Assembly (NCBI RefSeq): GCF_003112535.1
Contig: NZ_BEWA01000004.1
Location: 186,001-250,000, forward strand
DNA: 64,000 nt
From: Streptomyces rishiriensis
GTDB taxonomy: Bacteria > Actinomycetota > Actinomycetes > Streptomycetales > Streptomycetaceae
Direction: 5' to 3'
Part shown: one piece after another, positions 10,495-18,291 of the stretch
Layout: the number at the start of each line of letters is the position of its first letter
Numbering within the stretch: the first letter of the stretch is position 1
Notes under the pieces: generated by a model
What the model was told of the DNA's origin: nothing
Databases searched by the model: none
The model's input: only the letters and a program-made list of their open reading frames with translations
Made by a program: the position numbers and the translations under genes

Positions 10495-10701
10495 TCAGCC
10501 GGTCGCGAGACGGACCATGTCCGCCTGCGGCCCCTTCTGGCCCTGCGAGATCTCGAAATCGACCCGCTGACCCTCTTCCAGGGTGCGGTAGCCGTCCATC
10601 TGAATCGCGCTGTAGTGGACGAAAACATCCGCACCACCGTCGACCGCGATGAAGCCGTACCCCTTCTCCGCGTTGAACCACTTGACGGTGCCCTGAGCCA
10701 T
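10495..10701 (-). CDS. cspA: Cold-shock domain RNA chaperone
   Basis: The 68-residue product is a single cold-shock domain, a small OB-fold that binds single-stranded RNA and DNA and melts mRNA structure. RNP1 (KGYGFIAV) and RNP2 (VFVHY) are intact. The start [14 protein letters not shown] is standard, and the ATG at 10701 has GGGGAG upstream; the ten-residue extension in the open frame has no ribosome site. It is monocistronic with its own terminator. A leader of about 105 bases containing a hairpin is predicted, a common feature of csp genes. It corresponds to the S. coelicolor ScoF type. Confidence 0.93.
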   Translation of the reverse strand: MAQGTVKWFNAEKGYGFIAVDGGADVFVHYSAIQMDGYRTLEEGQRVDFEISQGQKGPQADMVRLATG

Positions 10702-10765
10702 GCCTAACTCCCCTATTACTGGCCCTTGCACAGATCCACACTTCGCGGATCCGGGTCAGACCTCA

Positions 10766-10784
10766 CCCCCCATTGGTTGGGGGC
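10766..10784 (-). promoter_or_regulatory. Hairpin in cspA 5' leader
   Basis: CCCCC (10767-10771) and GGGGG (10779-10783) flank ATTGGTT, giving a small GC-clamped hairpin 65 nt upstream of the cspA start codon and inside the predicted leader. It could be part of a temperature-sensitive leader structure; that is inference. Confidence 0.3.
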
Positions 10785-10812
10785 GTGCGCCGGAACGCGT
10801 CGACCGCGGCCG

Positions 10813-10840
10813 AATGTATCTGTCCAACTGCCCTCTGCAA
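10813..10840 (-). promoter_or_regulatory. Candidate cspA promoter
   Basis: On the minus strand TTGCAG and TACATT are 16 bp apart, a good match to a housekeeping promoter. Transcription would begin near 10806. The rest of the 451-bp spacer (10702-11152) is unusually AT-rich and holds no convincing gene; a short open frame there on the plus strand has no coding character. Confidence 0.45.
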
Positions 10841-11054
10841 CAGGTCAGTCGGACGAGAATTCTGGACGCAAAGGATCCGGAATGTGGCGACAATTCGCCT
10901 GAATTCAGGGCAAGTCGGGCCCTGCAAAAGCCACAAAAGCCACGGAAGGAGCACGCACTTTGGCTACTTCTTGTCGGGCTCAAGGCAGAAATCAAAGGCT
11001 CCGGATCCGGTGATCCGGACCGGGTTCCCCAACTGTACCGCGCTCAACCACACT

Positions 11055-11093
11055 GAATTGCCCCCTCCGCTTCTATCGCGGAGAGGGCAATTC
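11055..11093 (-). terminator. Terminator of the thrC-moaD transcript
   Basis: GAATTGCCCCCTCCGC (11055-11070) pairs with GCGGAGAGGGCAATTC (11078-11093) with one mismatch and a 7-base loop. It lies 60 bp beyond the MoaD-like gene stop on the minus strand. Confidence 0.65.
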
Positions 11094-11152
11094 GATGAAC
11101 ACTCGGTAATCACTGTTACCGACGGTTACTACCGGCGGGTACTGACAAACGG

Positions 11153-11428
11153 TCAGCCACCGGCCACGGCGGGGATGATCGAAACGCCCGCGCCGTCCGG
11201 AGTGGCCGTCTCGAGGCCCTGCTCGAAACGGACGTCGTCGTCGTTCACGTACACGTTGACGAACCGGCGCAGCTTGCCCTGGTCGTCCAGGACGCGCGCG
11301 GCGATGCCGGTGTGGTTCTTCTCCAGATCGGAGATGACCTCGCCGAGCGTGGTCCCCTCGGCGGTGACCTCGGCCTTGCCGCCCGTGTAGGTGCGCAGGA
11401 TGGTGGGGATGCGGACGTTGACGCTCAT
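11153..11428 (-). CDS. MoaD/ThiS-family sulfur-carrier protein
   Basis: The 91-residue product is a ubiquitin-fold sulfur carrier. It ends in the diagnostic Gly-Gly (IIPAVAGG), the residue pair that is adenylated and converted to a thiocarboxylate. Similar actinobacterial proteins deliver sulfur for molybdopterin, thiamine or cysteine synthesis (CysO). It follows thrC by 133 bp on the same strand and probably shares its riboswitch-controlled transcript. No activating enzyme (MoeB/ThiF) or Mec protease is nearby, so the pathway served is not clear. CysO-like cysteine synthesis is one option, given the link to sulfur amino-acid control. Confidence 0.88.
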   Translation of the reverse strand: MSVNVRIPTILRTYTGGKAEVTAEGTTLGEVISDLEKNHTGIAARVLDDQGKLRRFVNVYVNDDDVRFEQGLETATPDGAGVSIIPAVAGG

Positions 11429-11561
11429 GGTGTGTGATCTCCGGTCAGATAGTCGGCCTCGGGGACGCGGGCCGCGTCGCCCGTGCGGCTGCCGCCGCCT
11501 GGGCGCGACCGGCCCGAACCGGCCCGCGGCGCGCTTACGGTCTCATGGCGGAGCCGCCCGC

Positions 11562-12863
11562 TCATGACGCGAGGCCGGCCTCTCGGAAGGAGTCGAGGTT
11601 CGGACGGATGGTCGCGGTCAGGCCGGTGCCGGCCACCGCGTCCAGGGTCTTGAGGCCGTCGCCCGTGTTGAGGACGACGGTCGTCCTGGTCGGGTCGAGG
11701 AGGCCGTTCTCGATCAGCTTGCGCGTCACCCCGACCGTGACCCCGCCGGCGGTCTCCGCGAAGATGCCCTCGGTCCGCGCCAGCAGCTTGATCGCGTCGA
11801 CGATCTGCTCGTCGTTCACGTCCTCCACCGCGCCGCCGGTGCGCCGGGCGATGTCGAGGACGTAGGGGCCGTCCGCCGGGTTGCCGATGGCCAGCGACTT
11901 GGCGATGGTGTCCGGCTTCTGGGGGCGGACCACGTCGTGCCCGGCCTTGTAGGCGACGGACACCGGCGAGCAGCCCTCGGCCTGCGCGCCGAAGATCTTG
12001 TAGGGCTTGTCCTCGACGAGCCCGAGCTTGATCAGCTCCTGCAGCCCCTTGTCGATCTTCGTGAGCTGCGAGCCGGAGGCGATCGGCACGACCAGCTGGT
12101 CGGGAAGCCGCCACCCGAGCTGCTCGCAGATCTCGTACGCCAACGTCTTGGAACCCTCGGCGTAGTACGGCCGCAGGTTGACATTGACGAAGCCCCAGCC
12201 CTCGCCCGCCGGGTCGCCGATGAGCTCGGAGCAGAAGCGGTTGACGTCGTCGTAGTTGCCCTCGATGCCGACGAGCTCGCCGCCGTAGATCGCGGCCATG
12301 ACGACCTTGCCCTGCTCCAGGTCGTGCGGGATGAACACGCAGGAGCGGAAGCCGGCGCGGGCGGCCGCGGCGCCCACCGCGCCGGCGAGGTTGCCGGTGG
12401 ACGAGCAGGACAGGGTGGTGAAGCCGAAGGCGCGGGCGGCCTCGATGGCCTGGGCGACGACCCGGTCCTTGAAGGAGTGCGTCGGGTTGCCGGAGTCGTC
12501 CTTCACGAACAGCTTGCCGGCGTCGACGCCGAGCTCGCGGGCGAGGTTGTCGGCCTGCACGAGCTTGGTCCAGCCGGGGTTGATGTTCGGCTTGTCCGCC
12601 ACGTCGGCCGGGACGGGCAGAAGCGGCGCGTAGCGCCAGATGTTCGCCGGTCCCGCCTCGATGCGCTTGCGCAGCTCCTCCGTGTCGTAGGAGGAGTAGT
12701 CGTACGCGATCTCGAGCGGGCCGAAACACTCCTCGCACGCGAAGACCGGGCCGAGGGGGACGCGGTGACCGCACTCGCGGCAGCTCAGCGCCGCGGCGGG
12801 ACCGAGGTCCACGGAAGAGGTCGGCGTAGAGTCGGTGGTGCTTGCAACAGTCTGCGCAGCCAT
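11562..12863 (-). CDS. thrC: Threonine synthase
   Basis: The enzyme converts O-phosphohomoserine to threonine using pyridoxal phosphate. The 433-residue protein has an N-terminal zinc-ribbon-like motif (Cys28, Cys31, Cys43, Cys46) and the PLP lysine at about residue 132 in the motif NPTHSFKDR; the glycine loop SSTGNLAGAVGAAAA follows. The ATG at 12863 lies directly below a SAM-I riboswitch, so expression should respond to S-adenosylmethionine. That makes sense because threonine and methionine synthesis branch from the homoserine pathway. The gene is followed by the MoaD-like carrier. Confidence 0.95.
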   Translation of the reverse strand: MAAQTVASTTDSTPTSSVDLGPAAALSCRECGHRVPLGPVFACEECFGPLEIAYDYSSYDTEELRKRIEAGPANIWRYAPLLPVPADVADKPNINPGWTKLVQADNLARELGVDAGKLFVKDDSGNPTHSFKDRVVAQAIEAARAFGFTTLSCSSTGNLAGAVGAAAARAGFRSCVFIPHDLEQGKVVMAAIYGGELVGIEGNYDDVNRFCSELIGDPAGEGWGFVNVNLRPYYAEGSKTLAYEICEQLGWRLPDQLVVPIASGSQLTKIDKGLQELIKLGLVEDKPYKIFGAQAEGCSPVSVAYKAGHDVVRPQKPDTIAKSLAIGNPADGPYVLDIARRTGGAVEDVNDEQIVDAIKLLARTEGIFAETAGGVTVGVTRKLIENGLLDPTRTTVVLNTGDGLKTLDAVAGTGLTATIRPNLDSFREAGLAS

Positions 12864-12899
12864 GTGAGGCGAGGCCCTTTCTCCTCATCTTCCTCACGA

Positions 12900-13047
12900 C
12901 GCATCTCGCCGTGAGACGGATTTGGCACCTTCCCGAGCCGGGAGCCTCGCGGAACGGTCACCTGGTGGATCGGTGAGCGTCACGAGACCGGCTGGAGGGT
13001 TGCCGGGGCTTCATCGGGCCGTGTCCCTCTGCCCCTCTGGATGAGCG
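12900..13047 (-). ncRNA. SAM-I (S-box) riboswitch leader of thrC
   Basis: Read on the minus strand, the leader contains conserved S-box segments in order: CTCATCCAGAGGGGCAGAGG, GGCCCGATGAAGCCCCGGCA followed by ACC, and later GGTGCCAAATCC, closing with GATGCG that can pair with the 5' CATC to form P1. SAM-I aptamers bind S-adenosylmethionine and normally lower expression when it is abundant. Downstream, GTGAGG at 12892-12897 can pair with CCTCAC at 12864-12869 next to the ATG, enclosing the purine-rich ribosome site. Control by hiding the ribosome site is therefore plausible. Confidence 0.9.
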
Positions 13048-13216
13048 GTGTGAAGTTGTGAACGGGAGCGACCTCGGACATGCGATGGTCATCCGCGTTG
13101 TTCAAGACTGTAACCGAAGGCCAGGACAGTTGAGATAGTCGTCCGAACCGCGAGATGGATCACACGGTCACCTGCCGTGCACCGGGTGTGATCATGACAG
13201 TGAGGAGCCGTGGACT

Positions 13217-14161
13217 GTGCTGGAAGAAGTCGAGCGCTGGCTGGCCACCCGCTCCTGGTCGGTGACCGATCGCCCGCTGCACCGCGTCCTGGCCGCGAAG
13301 CGCGCCTCCCACCAGACGGTGTCCGTCGTCCTGCCCGCGCTGAACGAGGAGGAGACGGTCGGTGAGATCGTCGCGGTCATCCGTCACGACCTCATGCACC
13401 AGGTCCCGCTCGTCGACGAGATCGTCGTCGTCGACTCGGGGTCGACCGACCGCACGTCGGAGGTCGCCGCGGCGGCCGGCGCACGGGTCGTCCACCGGGA
13501 CGACATCCTGCCGCGCATACCGGCGGCGCCCGGCAAGGGCGAGGTCCTGTGGCGCTCGCTGCTGGTCACCACCGGGGACATCGTCTGTTTCGTCGACGCC
13601 GACCTGCGGGAGTTCTCCTCCGACTTCGTCACCGGGATCGTCGGCCCGCTGCTCACCGACCCGGACGTGGACCTGGTCAAGGCCATGTACGACCGCCCGC
13701 TGCGCGGCGCCGCGGGCCAGGGCGGACGGGTCACCGAGCTGATGGCCCGGCCGCTGCTCAACATGCACTGGCCGCAGCTGGCCGGGTTCGTGCAGCCGCT
13801 CGGCGGCGAGTACGCGGCCCGCCGCGCCCTGCTGGAGCAGCTGCCCTTCCCCGTGGGCTACGGCGTGGAGCTCGGCATGCTGGTCGACGCCCTGCACCTG
13901 GTGGGTCTGGACGCCCTGGCCCAGGTGGACGTCGGGGTGCGCAAGCACCGCCACCAGGACGGCCAGGCCCTCGGCCGCATGGCGGCGGCCATCTACCGCA
14001 CCGCTCAGCTCCGGCTGGCCCGCGGCCACCTGGTCCGTCCGGCCCTCACCCAGTTCGAGCGCGGCGCGGACGGCTTCGAGCCGCGCACCTACTCCGTGGA
14101 CACCGAGGAACGCCCGCCGATGACGCAGATCGCCGAGTACGCGACCCGCAGGGTGGCCTGA
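13217..14161 (+). CDS. gpgS: Glucosyl-3-phosphoglycerate synthase
   Basis: The 314-residue GT-A glycosyltransferase (GT81 type) transfers glucose from a nucleotide sugar to 3-phosphoglycerate, making the precursor of glucosylglycerate and, in mycobacteria, methylglucose lipopolysaccharide. Visible features are the start of the nucleotide-binding domain (VSVVLPALNEEETVGE), VVDSGSTDRT, the metal-binding FVDADL near residue 117 and the acceptor loop LGGEYAARR. The GTG at 13217 is preceded by GAGGAG. It reads toward otsA, with 64 bp between; both make sugar-based protectants, so a functional link is likely. Confidence 0.88.
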   Translation: MLEEVERWLATRSWSVTDRPLHRVLAAKRASHQTVSVVLPALNEEETVGEIVAVIRHDLMHQVPLVDEIVVVDSGSTDRTSEVAAAAGARVVHRDDILPRIPAAPGKGEVLWRSLLVTTGDIVCFVDADLREFSSDFVTGIVGPLLTDPDVDLVKAMYDRPLRGAAGQGGRVTELMARPLLNMHWPQLAGFVQPLGGEYAARRALLEQLPFPVGYGVELGMLVDALHLVGLDALAQVDVGVRKHRHQDGQALGRMAAAIYRTAQLRLARGHLVRPALTQFERGADGFEPRTYSVDTEERPPMTQIAEYATRRVA

Positions 14162-14225
14162 TCCACACCCGGACCCGCTCCGTGCGAACGTTTGGGCGTT
14201 TCGAGGCCGGGCTAGGTTGAGGCGT

Positions 14226-15641
14226 ATGGCTACCACGCACGAATCGGCTGCTCGGGGTACTGCTCAGGTACTGGTCGCGTCCAATCGCGGCCCGGTCTCC
14301 TACGAGGTGCGCGAGGACGGCTCGCTGCACGCGAAACGCGGTGGAGGCGGGCTGGTCTCCGGCCTGTCGGCCATCGGCCCGGACGCGGGCGCCCTCTGGG
14401 TGTGCTCCGCGCTCACCGACGGCGACCGGGAGGCCGTCGCGCGCGGGGTCGGCGAGGAGGGGGTGCGGATGCTGCCCGTTCCGGCCGACGTGCACGCCGA
14501 CGCCTACAACGGCATCGCCAACTCGGTGCTGTGGTTCGTCCACCACCTGCTCTACCAGACGCCGCTGGAGCCGGTCTTCGACGCGGAGTTCCGCCGCCAG
14601 TGGGCGGCCTACGAGACGTACAACCGGGCGTTCGCGCAGGCGCTGGCCCAGGAGGCGGCGCAGGGAGCGGCGGTCCTGGTCCAGGACTACCACCTGTGTC
14701 TGGTCCCCGGAATGCTCCGTGAGCTCCGTCCCGACCTGCGCATCAGCCACTTCTCGCACACGCCCTGGGCGCCGGTGGACTACTTCGGCCTGCTGCCCGA
14801 CGACATCCGCGAACAGCTGCTGACGGGCATGCTCGGCGCGGACCGCCTGGGCTTCCTCACCCGTCGCTGGGCGGACGCGTTCAGCGCGTGCTGCACCGAG
14901 TTCGCCGGGGGCACGGGCAAGACGCGGGTGGGCGTGCACGGCCTGGGCGCGGACGGGGAGTTCCTGCGGGAGCGCTCGCACCGGCCGGACGTCGAGGAGC
15001 GCATGGCGGCCCTGCGCGCGGAGATCGGCGAGGGACGCAAGGCGATCGTCCGCGTCGACCGCACGGAACTGTCCAAGAACATCGTGCGCGGGCTGCTGGC
15101 CTACCGGCAGCTGCTCGACGACCACCCGGAGTGGCGCGAGCGGGTGGTGCACGTGGCCTTCGCCTATCCCTCGCGCCAGGACCTGGCCGTCTACCGGGAC
15201 TACATGGCCGAGGTGCAGCGGGTGACCCAGGAGATCAACTCCGCCTACGGCACCCCGGACTGGACCCCGGTCCTGCTGAACCTCAAGGACGACTTCGCCC
15301 GCTCGCTGGCCGCTTACCGGCTGGCCGACGTGGCGCTGGTCAATCCGATCCGCGACGGCATGAACCTGGTCGCCAAGGAGGTCCCGGTCGTCTCCGACGA
15401 GGGCTGTGCGCTGGTCCTGTCCCGGGAGGCCGGGGCGTACTGGGAGCTGCGCGACGACGCGATCGTGGTCAACCCCTACGACGTCCTGGAGACCGCCCGG
15501 GCCCTGCACGAGGGGCTGACGATGAAGCCGCAGGAGCGGGCCGAGCGCACCGGACGTCTGTCGGCGGCCGCGACCGCGCTCCCCCCGGCCCGCTGGTTCC
15601 TGGACCAGCTGAACGCCCTGCGCGAGCCTCAGCCCAGCTGA
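14226..15641 (+). CDS. otsA: Trehalose-6-phosphate synthase
   Basis: This GT20 enzyme joins UDP- or GDP-glucose and glucose-6-phosphate to give trehalose-6-phosphate. The 471-residue length fits. It begins LVASNRGPVSYE and carries the donor-site residues in RTELSKNIVRGLLAY, and the C-terminal NPIRDGMNLVAKE motif that binds nucleotide and phosphate. I start at ATG 14226 because the TTG three codons earlier has no ribosome site. It overlaps the convergent otsB gene by 13 bp, so otsA and otsB are on opposite strands and cannot share a transcript. Confidence 0.95.
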   Translation: MATTHESAARGTAQVLVASNRGPVSYEVREDGSLHAKRGGGGLVSGLSAIGPDAGALWVCSALTDGDREAVARGVGEEGVRMLPVPADVHADAYNGIANSVLWFVHHLLYQTPLEPVFDAEFRRQWAAYETYNRAFAQALAQEAAQGAAVLVQDYHLCLVPGMLRELRPDLRISHFSHTPWAPVDYFGLLPDDIREQLLTGMLGADRLGFLTRRWADAFSACCTEFAGGTGKTRVGVHGLGADGEFLRERSHRPDVEERMAALRAEIGEGRKAIVRVDRTELSKNIVRGLLAYRQLLDDHPEWRERVVHVAFAYPSRQDLAVYRDYMAEVQRVTQEINSAYGTPDWTPVLLNLKDDFARSLAAYRLADVALVNPIRDGMNLVAKEVPVVSDEGCALVLSREAGAYWELRDDAIVVNPYDVLETARALHEGLTMKPQERAERTGRLSAAATALPPARWFLDQLNALREPQPS

Positions 15642-16573
15642 GCGGCGAGGGCCCGCAGCAGCTCCACGACCCCGCCCGGTCCGTCCACGACGAGGTCGGC
15701 GCGTTCCGCCAGCTCGGTGACCTCGGCGCTGCCGCTGCACACCAGCAGGCCGGGGACGCCGTCGGCGCGGAGTTTCTCCACGGCGGCGAAGGCGGGCAGG
15801 TCGCCGAGGTCGTCGCCGGCGTAGAGGACCGAGCCGGCGCCGGTCTCGCGGACGTGCTCCAGCAGCGCCACGCCCTTGTCCATGCCGGGCGGGCGCAGTT
15901 CCAGGACCATGCGGCCGGGCTCGACGATCAGGCCGTTCCGGGTCGCGAGGTCGGTCAGGGGGGCGCGCAGGGCCTCGAAGGCGGCCTGGGGGTCGTCGGC
16001 GCGGCGGGTGTGGACGGCGACGGCGCGGCCGCCCTTCTCCTCGATCCAGATCCCCGGCCGGTCGCCGGCCGCCGCCAGGACGGCGGGGAGCTCGGCGCGC
16101 ACGGCGGCCACTCCCGGGTGCGGGGCGGGGGCGCTCAGCGCGCCGGTGCCGGCGTCCCAGCGTTCGGCGCCGTAGTGGCCGAGGACGGCGAGGTGCGCCA
16201 GCCCCTCGACCCCGGCGAAGCCGCCGTGCCGCACGGCGACCTCGGCGGGCCGCCCGGTGATCACGGCCACCCCGGCGATCCTCGGCGCGAGGGCCGCGAG
16301 CGCGGGGACGGCGCCGGGATGGGCCCGGGCGTCCTCGGGGTTCTCGACGATCGGCGCGAGGGTGCCGTCGAAGTCGAGGGCGACCAGGGCGGCCGACGGC
16401 CGTGCCACGATCGCGTCGAGCGCGGTGCGGCCCGCCGCGGTGGCGGGAACGGGAAGAGGCGGGGATCCGGGGGGAGGGGATCCGGGGGGAGGGGATCCGG
16501 GGGGAGGGGATCCGGGGGGAGGGGATCCGGGTGCCGTGGAGTGCGTCCCGTGGTGCGTCTCTTGGGTGCCCAT
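15629..16573 (-). CDS. otsB: Trehalose-6-phosphate phosphatase with repeat-expanded N-terminus
   Basis: This HAD-superfamily enzyme removes phosphate from trehalose-6-phosphate. HAD motif I ALDFDGTLAP holds the nucleophile Asp67 and Asp69; motif II is VAVITGRPAE; motif IV is LYAGDDLGDLPAF. The N-terminal 45 residues are not part of the fold: residues 16-40 are five near-identical Gly-Ser-Pro-Pro-Pro units encoded by a 15-bp tandem repeat, so this segment is likely disordered and variable in length. It overlaps otsA tail to tail by 13 bp. Confidence 0.93.
   Translation of the reverse strand: MGTQETHHGTHSTAPGSPPPGSPPPGSPPPGSPPPGSPPLPVPATAAGRTALDAIVARPSAALVALDFDGTLAPIVENPEDARAHPGAVPALAALAPRIAGVAVITGRPAEVAVRHGGFAGVEGLAHLAVLGHYGAERWDAGTGALSAPAPHPGVAAVRAELPAVLAAAGDRPGIWIEEKGGRAVAVHTRRADDPQAAFEALRAPLTDLATRNGLIVEPGRMVLELRPPGMDKGVALLEHVRETGAGSVLYAGDDLGDLPAFAAVEKLRADGVPGLLVCSGSAEVTELAERADLVVDGPGGVVELLRALAAQLG
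16461..16530. repeat. 15-bp tandem repeat inside otsB, five copies
   Basis: GATC recurs every 15 bp at 16464, 16479, 16494, 16509 and 16524 within an almost perfect unit GGATCCGGGGGGAGG. Because 15 is a multiple of three, gain or loss of units keeps the otsB frame. Confidence 0.9.
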
Positions 16574-16602
16574 ACGGCGACCATAGCCAACGGGCGGCCC
16601 GG

Positions 16603-16848
16603 CTACCGCTCCGCCCGCCGCGCTTCGCGCACCCTGCGCAGCCTGTTCACGGTGACCGGGTCGTGGGCCAGCGCCCGGGGATCGTCGAGCAGGGCGTTGA
16701 GGAGCTGGTAGTAGCGGACCGGGGACAGGTCCAGCTCCTCGCGTATCGCCCGTTCCTTCGCGCCGGGTCCGGGAAAGCCGCGCCGCTCCAGGGCGAGGAC
16801 GCCCCGCTCCCGCGCCCCCAGCCCGTCCGTGTCCGCTCGCCGCTCCAT
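16603..16848 (-). CDS. DUF3263 family protein
   Basis: The 81-residue product is a small basic helical protein matching the actinobacterial DUF3263 pattern (LERRGFPGPGAKERAIREEL, then SPVRYYQLLNALLDDP and HDPVTVNRLRRVR). The central part resembles a helix-turn-helix, so DNA binding is possible but unproven. I use ATG 16848; the upstream in-frame extension overlaps the lipoprotein gene and is not coding-like. It lies between the sugar-binding lipoprotein gene and otsB on the same strand. Confidence 0.85.
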   Translation of the reverse strand: MERRADTDGLGARERGVLALERRGFPGPGAKERAIREELDLSPVRYYQLLNALLDDPRALAHDPVTVNRLRRVREARRAER

Positions 16849-16882
16849 GCCCGCACGGTAGCGCCCCGCACCGACATCCGGC

Positions 16883-18157
16883 TCACTCGCCGGCGGCGGT
16901 CTCCTCCGTCGTGGCCGTCGTCTGCAGCGCGCCCAGCACGTCGGCCGGCTTGCCGTCGGCGGCCACGGCCCTGCCGATGCGCTTCTTGATCTCCGCACTG
17001 ACCTTCGCCCACGAGGTCCGTCCGACGGGGTAGCTCTCGGACAGCGGGAGCTCCTCCAGGAACGGCTGGAGGTCGGCGTCCTGCGGGGCCGCCCCCATCA
17101 CCAGGGAGGCGGAGGTGGTGACGGGCAGCAGGTCGTACTCGCGCGAGAAGGCGAGGACGTTCTTCTCGCTGTAGACGAAGTCGAGGAAGTCGCCGATCTG
17201 CTCGCCGTGCCCGTTCTGCTTGAAGGCGGTCATCCAGTCGGCGACGCCCAGCGAGCTCTTGCTCGGGCCGTCGCGACCGGGCATCGGCACCATGCCGAAC
17301 TTCACGCCCTTGCTCTCGGCCGCCTTCATCAGCGAGGGATGCCCGTTGAGCATGCCCACGTCGCCTGCGGTGAACGCGGAGAACGCGGCGGCCCGGTTCA
17401 GCTTGCCGGGGGCCACCGGCCCGGTGAGGCCCTTGCCGACCAGCTCGTCCTTCAGCCAGTCGAAGGTGTCGACGTTCTCGGCGGAGTCGAGGCTGTAGCT
17501 GCTGACGGTCTGGTTGTAGCCGCCCCCGCCGCTGAGCAGCCACTGCAGGGTCTCGGCCTGCGCCTCCTCGGGCCCCAGCGGCAGCGCGTACGGGTACTTC
17601 ACGCCCTTCGCCTTGAGCGCCTTGGCGTCCGTGGCCAGCTCGGCCCAGGTGGTCGGCGGGGTGAGGCCGGCCCGGGCGAAGAGGGTCTTGTTGTAGAACA
17701 GCAGCCGCGTGGAGGAGGCGAACGGCATGCCGTACTGCACGCCGCGCACCTTGCCCGCGTCGGCGAGCCGGGGCACGAAGTCGGCCTCGACGGGGATGGA
17801 GACCACGTCGCCGACCTTGTAGAGCCGGTCGGCCGCCGCGTAGTCCGCGTACGCGCCGATCTGCGCCATGTCGGGGGCGTCGCCCTTGTCGACCATGGCC
17901 TTGACCTTGGCGTCGACGTCGTTCCAGGAGTACACCGTGACGTCGACGGTGACGCCCGGGTGATCCTTCTCGTACGCCTTGACGAGCTGGTCCCAGTACT
18001 TCTTGGAGCTGTTGGCGCCGCTGTCGCCGTAGTCGGCGGCGACGAGTCTCAGGGTGACGTCGTCGGAGCCTCCGGTCAGTCCGCAGCCGGCGAGGACCGC
18101 CGCCATGCCGAGGGCGGACGCCGCCGCGATCGTCCCTGACTTTCGTGCCCGCTGCAC
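16883..18157 (-). CDS. Sugar ABC transporter substrate-binding lipoprotein
   Basis: The 424-residue protein has a lipoprotein signal peptide with lipobox VLAGC (Cys25) and a family 1 extracellular solute-binding fold (LVKAYEKDHPGVTVDVTVYS; DAPDMAQIGAYADYAAADRL; FYNKTLFARAGLTPPTTWAEL). It would capture a sugar outside the membrane. No permease or ATPase genes are adjacent, so it is an orphan; MsiK (33.2 kb) is a plausible ATPase partner. It diverges from the ROK-nagA operon and shares a promoter region with a DasR-like box, suggesting an amino sugar or chitin-derived ligand. Confidence 0.92.
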   Translation of the reverse strand: MQRARKSGTIAAASALGMAAVLAGCGLTGGSDDVTLRLVAADYGDSGANSSKKYWDQLVKAYEKDHPGVTVDVTVYSWNDVDAKVKAMVDKGDAPDMAQIGAYADYAAADRLYKVGDVVSIPVEADFVPRLADAGKVRGVQYGMPFASSTRLLFYNKTLFARAGLTPPTTWAELATDAKALKAKGVKYPYALPLGPEEAQAETLQWLLSGGGGYNQTVSSYSLDSAENVDTFDWLKDELVGKGLTGPVAPGKLNRAAAFSAFTAGDVGMLNGHPSLMKAAESKGVKFGMVPMPGRDGPSKSSLGVADWMTAFKQNGHGEQIGDFLDFVYSEKNVLAFSREYDLLPVTTSASLVMGAAPQDADLQPFLEELPLSESYPVGRTSWAKVSAEIKKRIGRAVAADGKPADVLGALQTTATTEETAAGE

Positions 18158-18189
18158 CGAACCGCTCCTCGTGACCGTCTGTATGGACA

Positions 18190-18205
18190 GAGCAATTGAT
18201 TGCTC
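18190..18205. promoter_or_regulatory. 16-bp palindrome near lipoprotein promoter
   Basis: GAGCAATTGATTGCTC is a perfect inverted repeat located 33 bp upstream of the lipoprotein start codon, in an AT-rich stretch. It is a likely operator for a dimeric repressor and differs from the DasR-type site nearby. Confidence 0.4.
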
Positions 18206-18248
18206 ATACCAATGGATCCGTTATCCGGAGTAAGGTCTACACCACGCA

Positions 18249-18264
18249 AGTGGACTAGACCTCT
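18249..18264. promoter_or_regulatory. DasR-responsive element (dre-like)
   Basis: AGTGGACTAGACCTCT matches 14 of 16 positions of the palindromic dre pattern AGTGGTCTAGACCACT bound by DasR, the GlcNAc-responsive GntR repressor of Streptomyces. It ends 27 bp before the ROK kinase start. A weaker half-match (11 of 16) lies at 18231-18246. Confidence 0.7.
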
Positions 18265-18291
18265 TGCGGGTCCTCGGGCCACACTGTTCCC

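Noticed and set aside
10700..11056. Short plus-strand frame in the cspA-moaD spacer
   Set aside because: No coding bias, no ribosome site, and the region carries the csp promoter and leader on the other strand.
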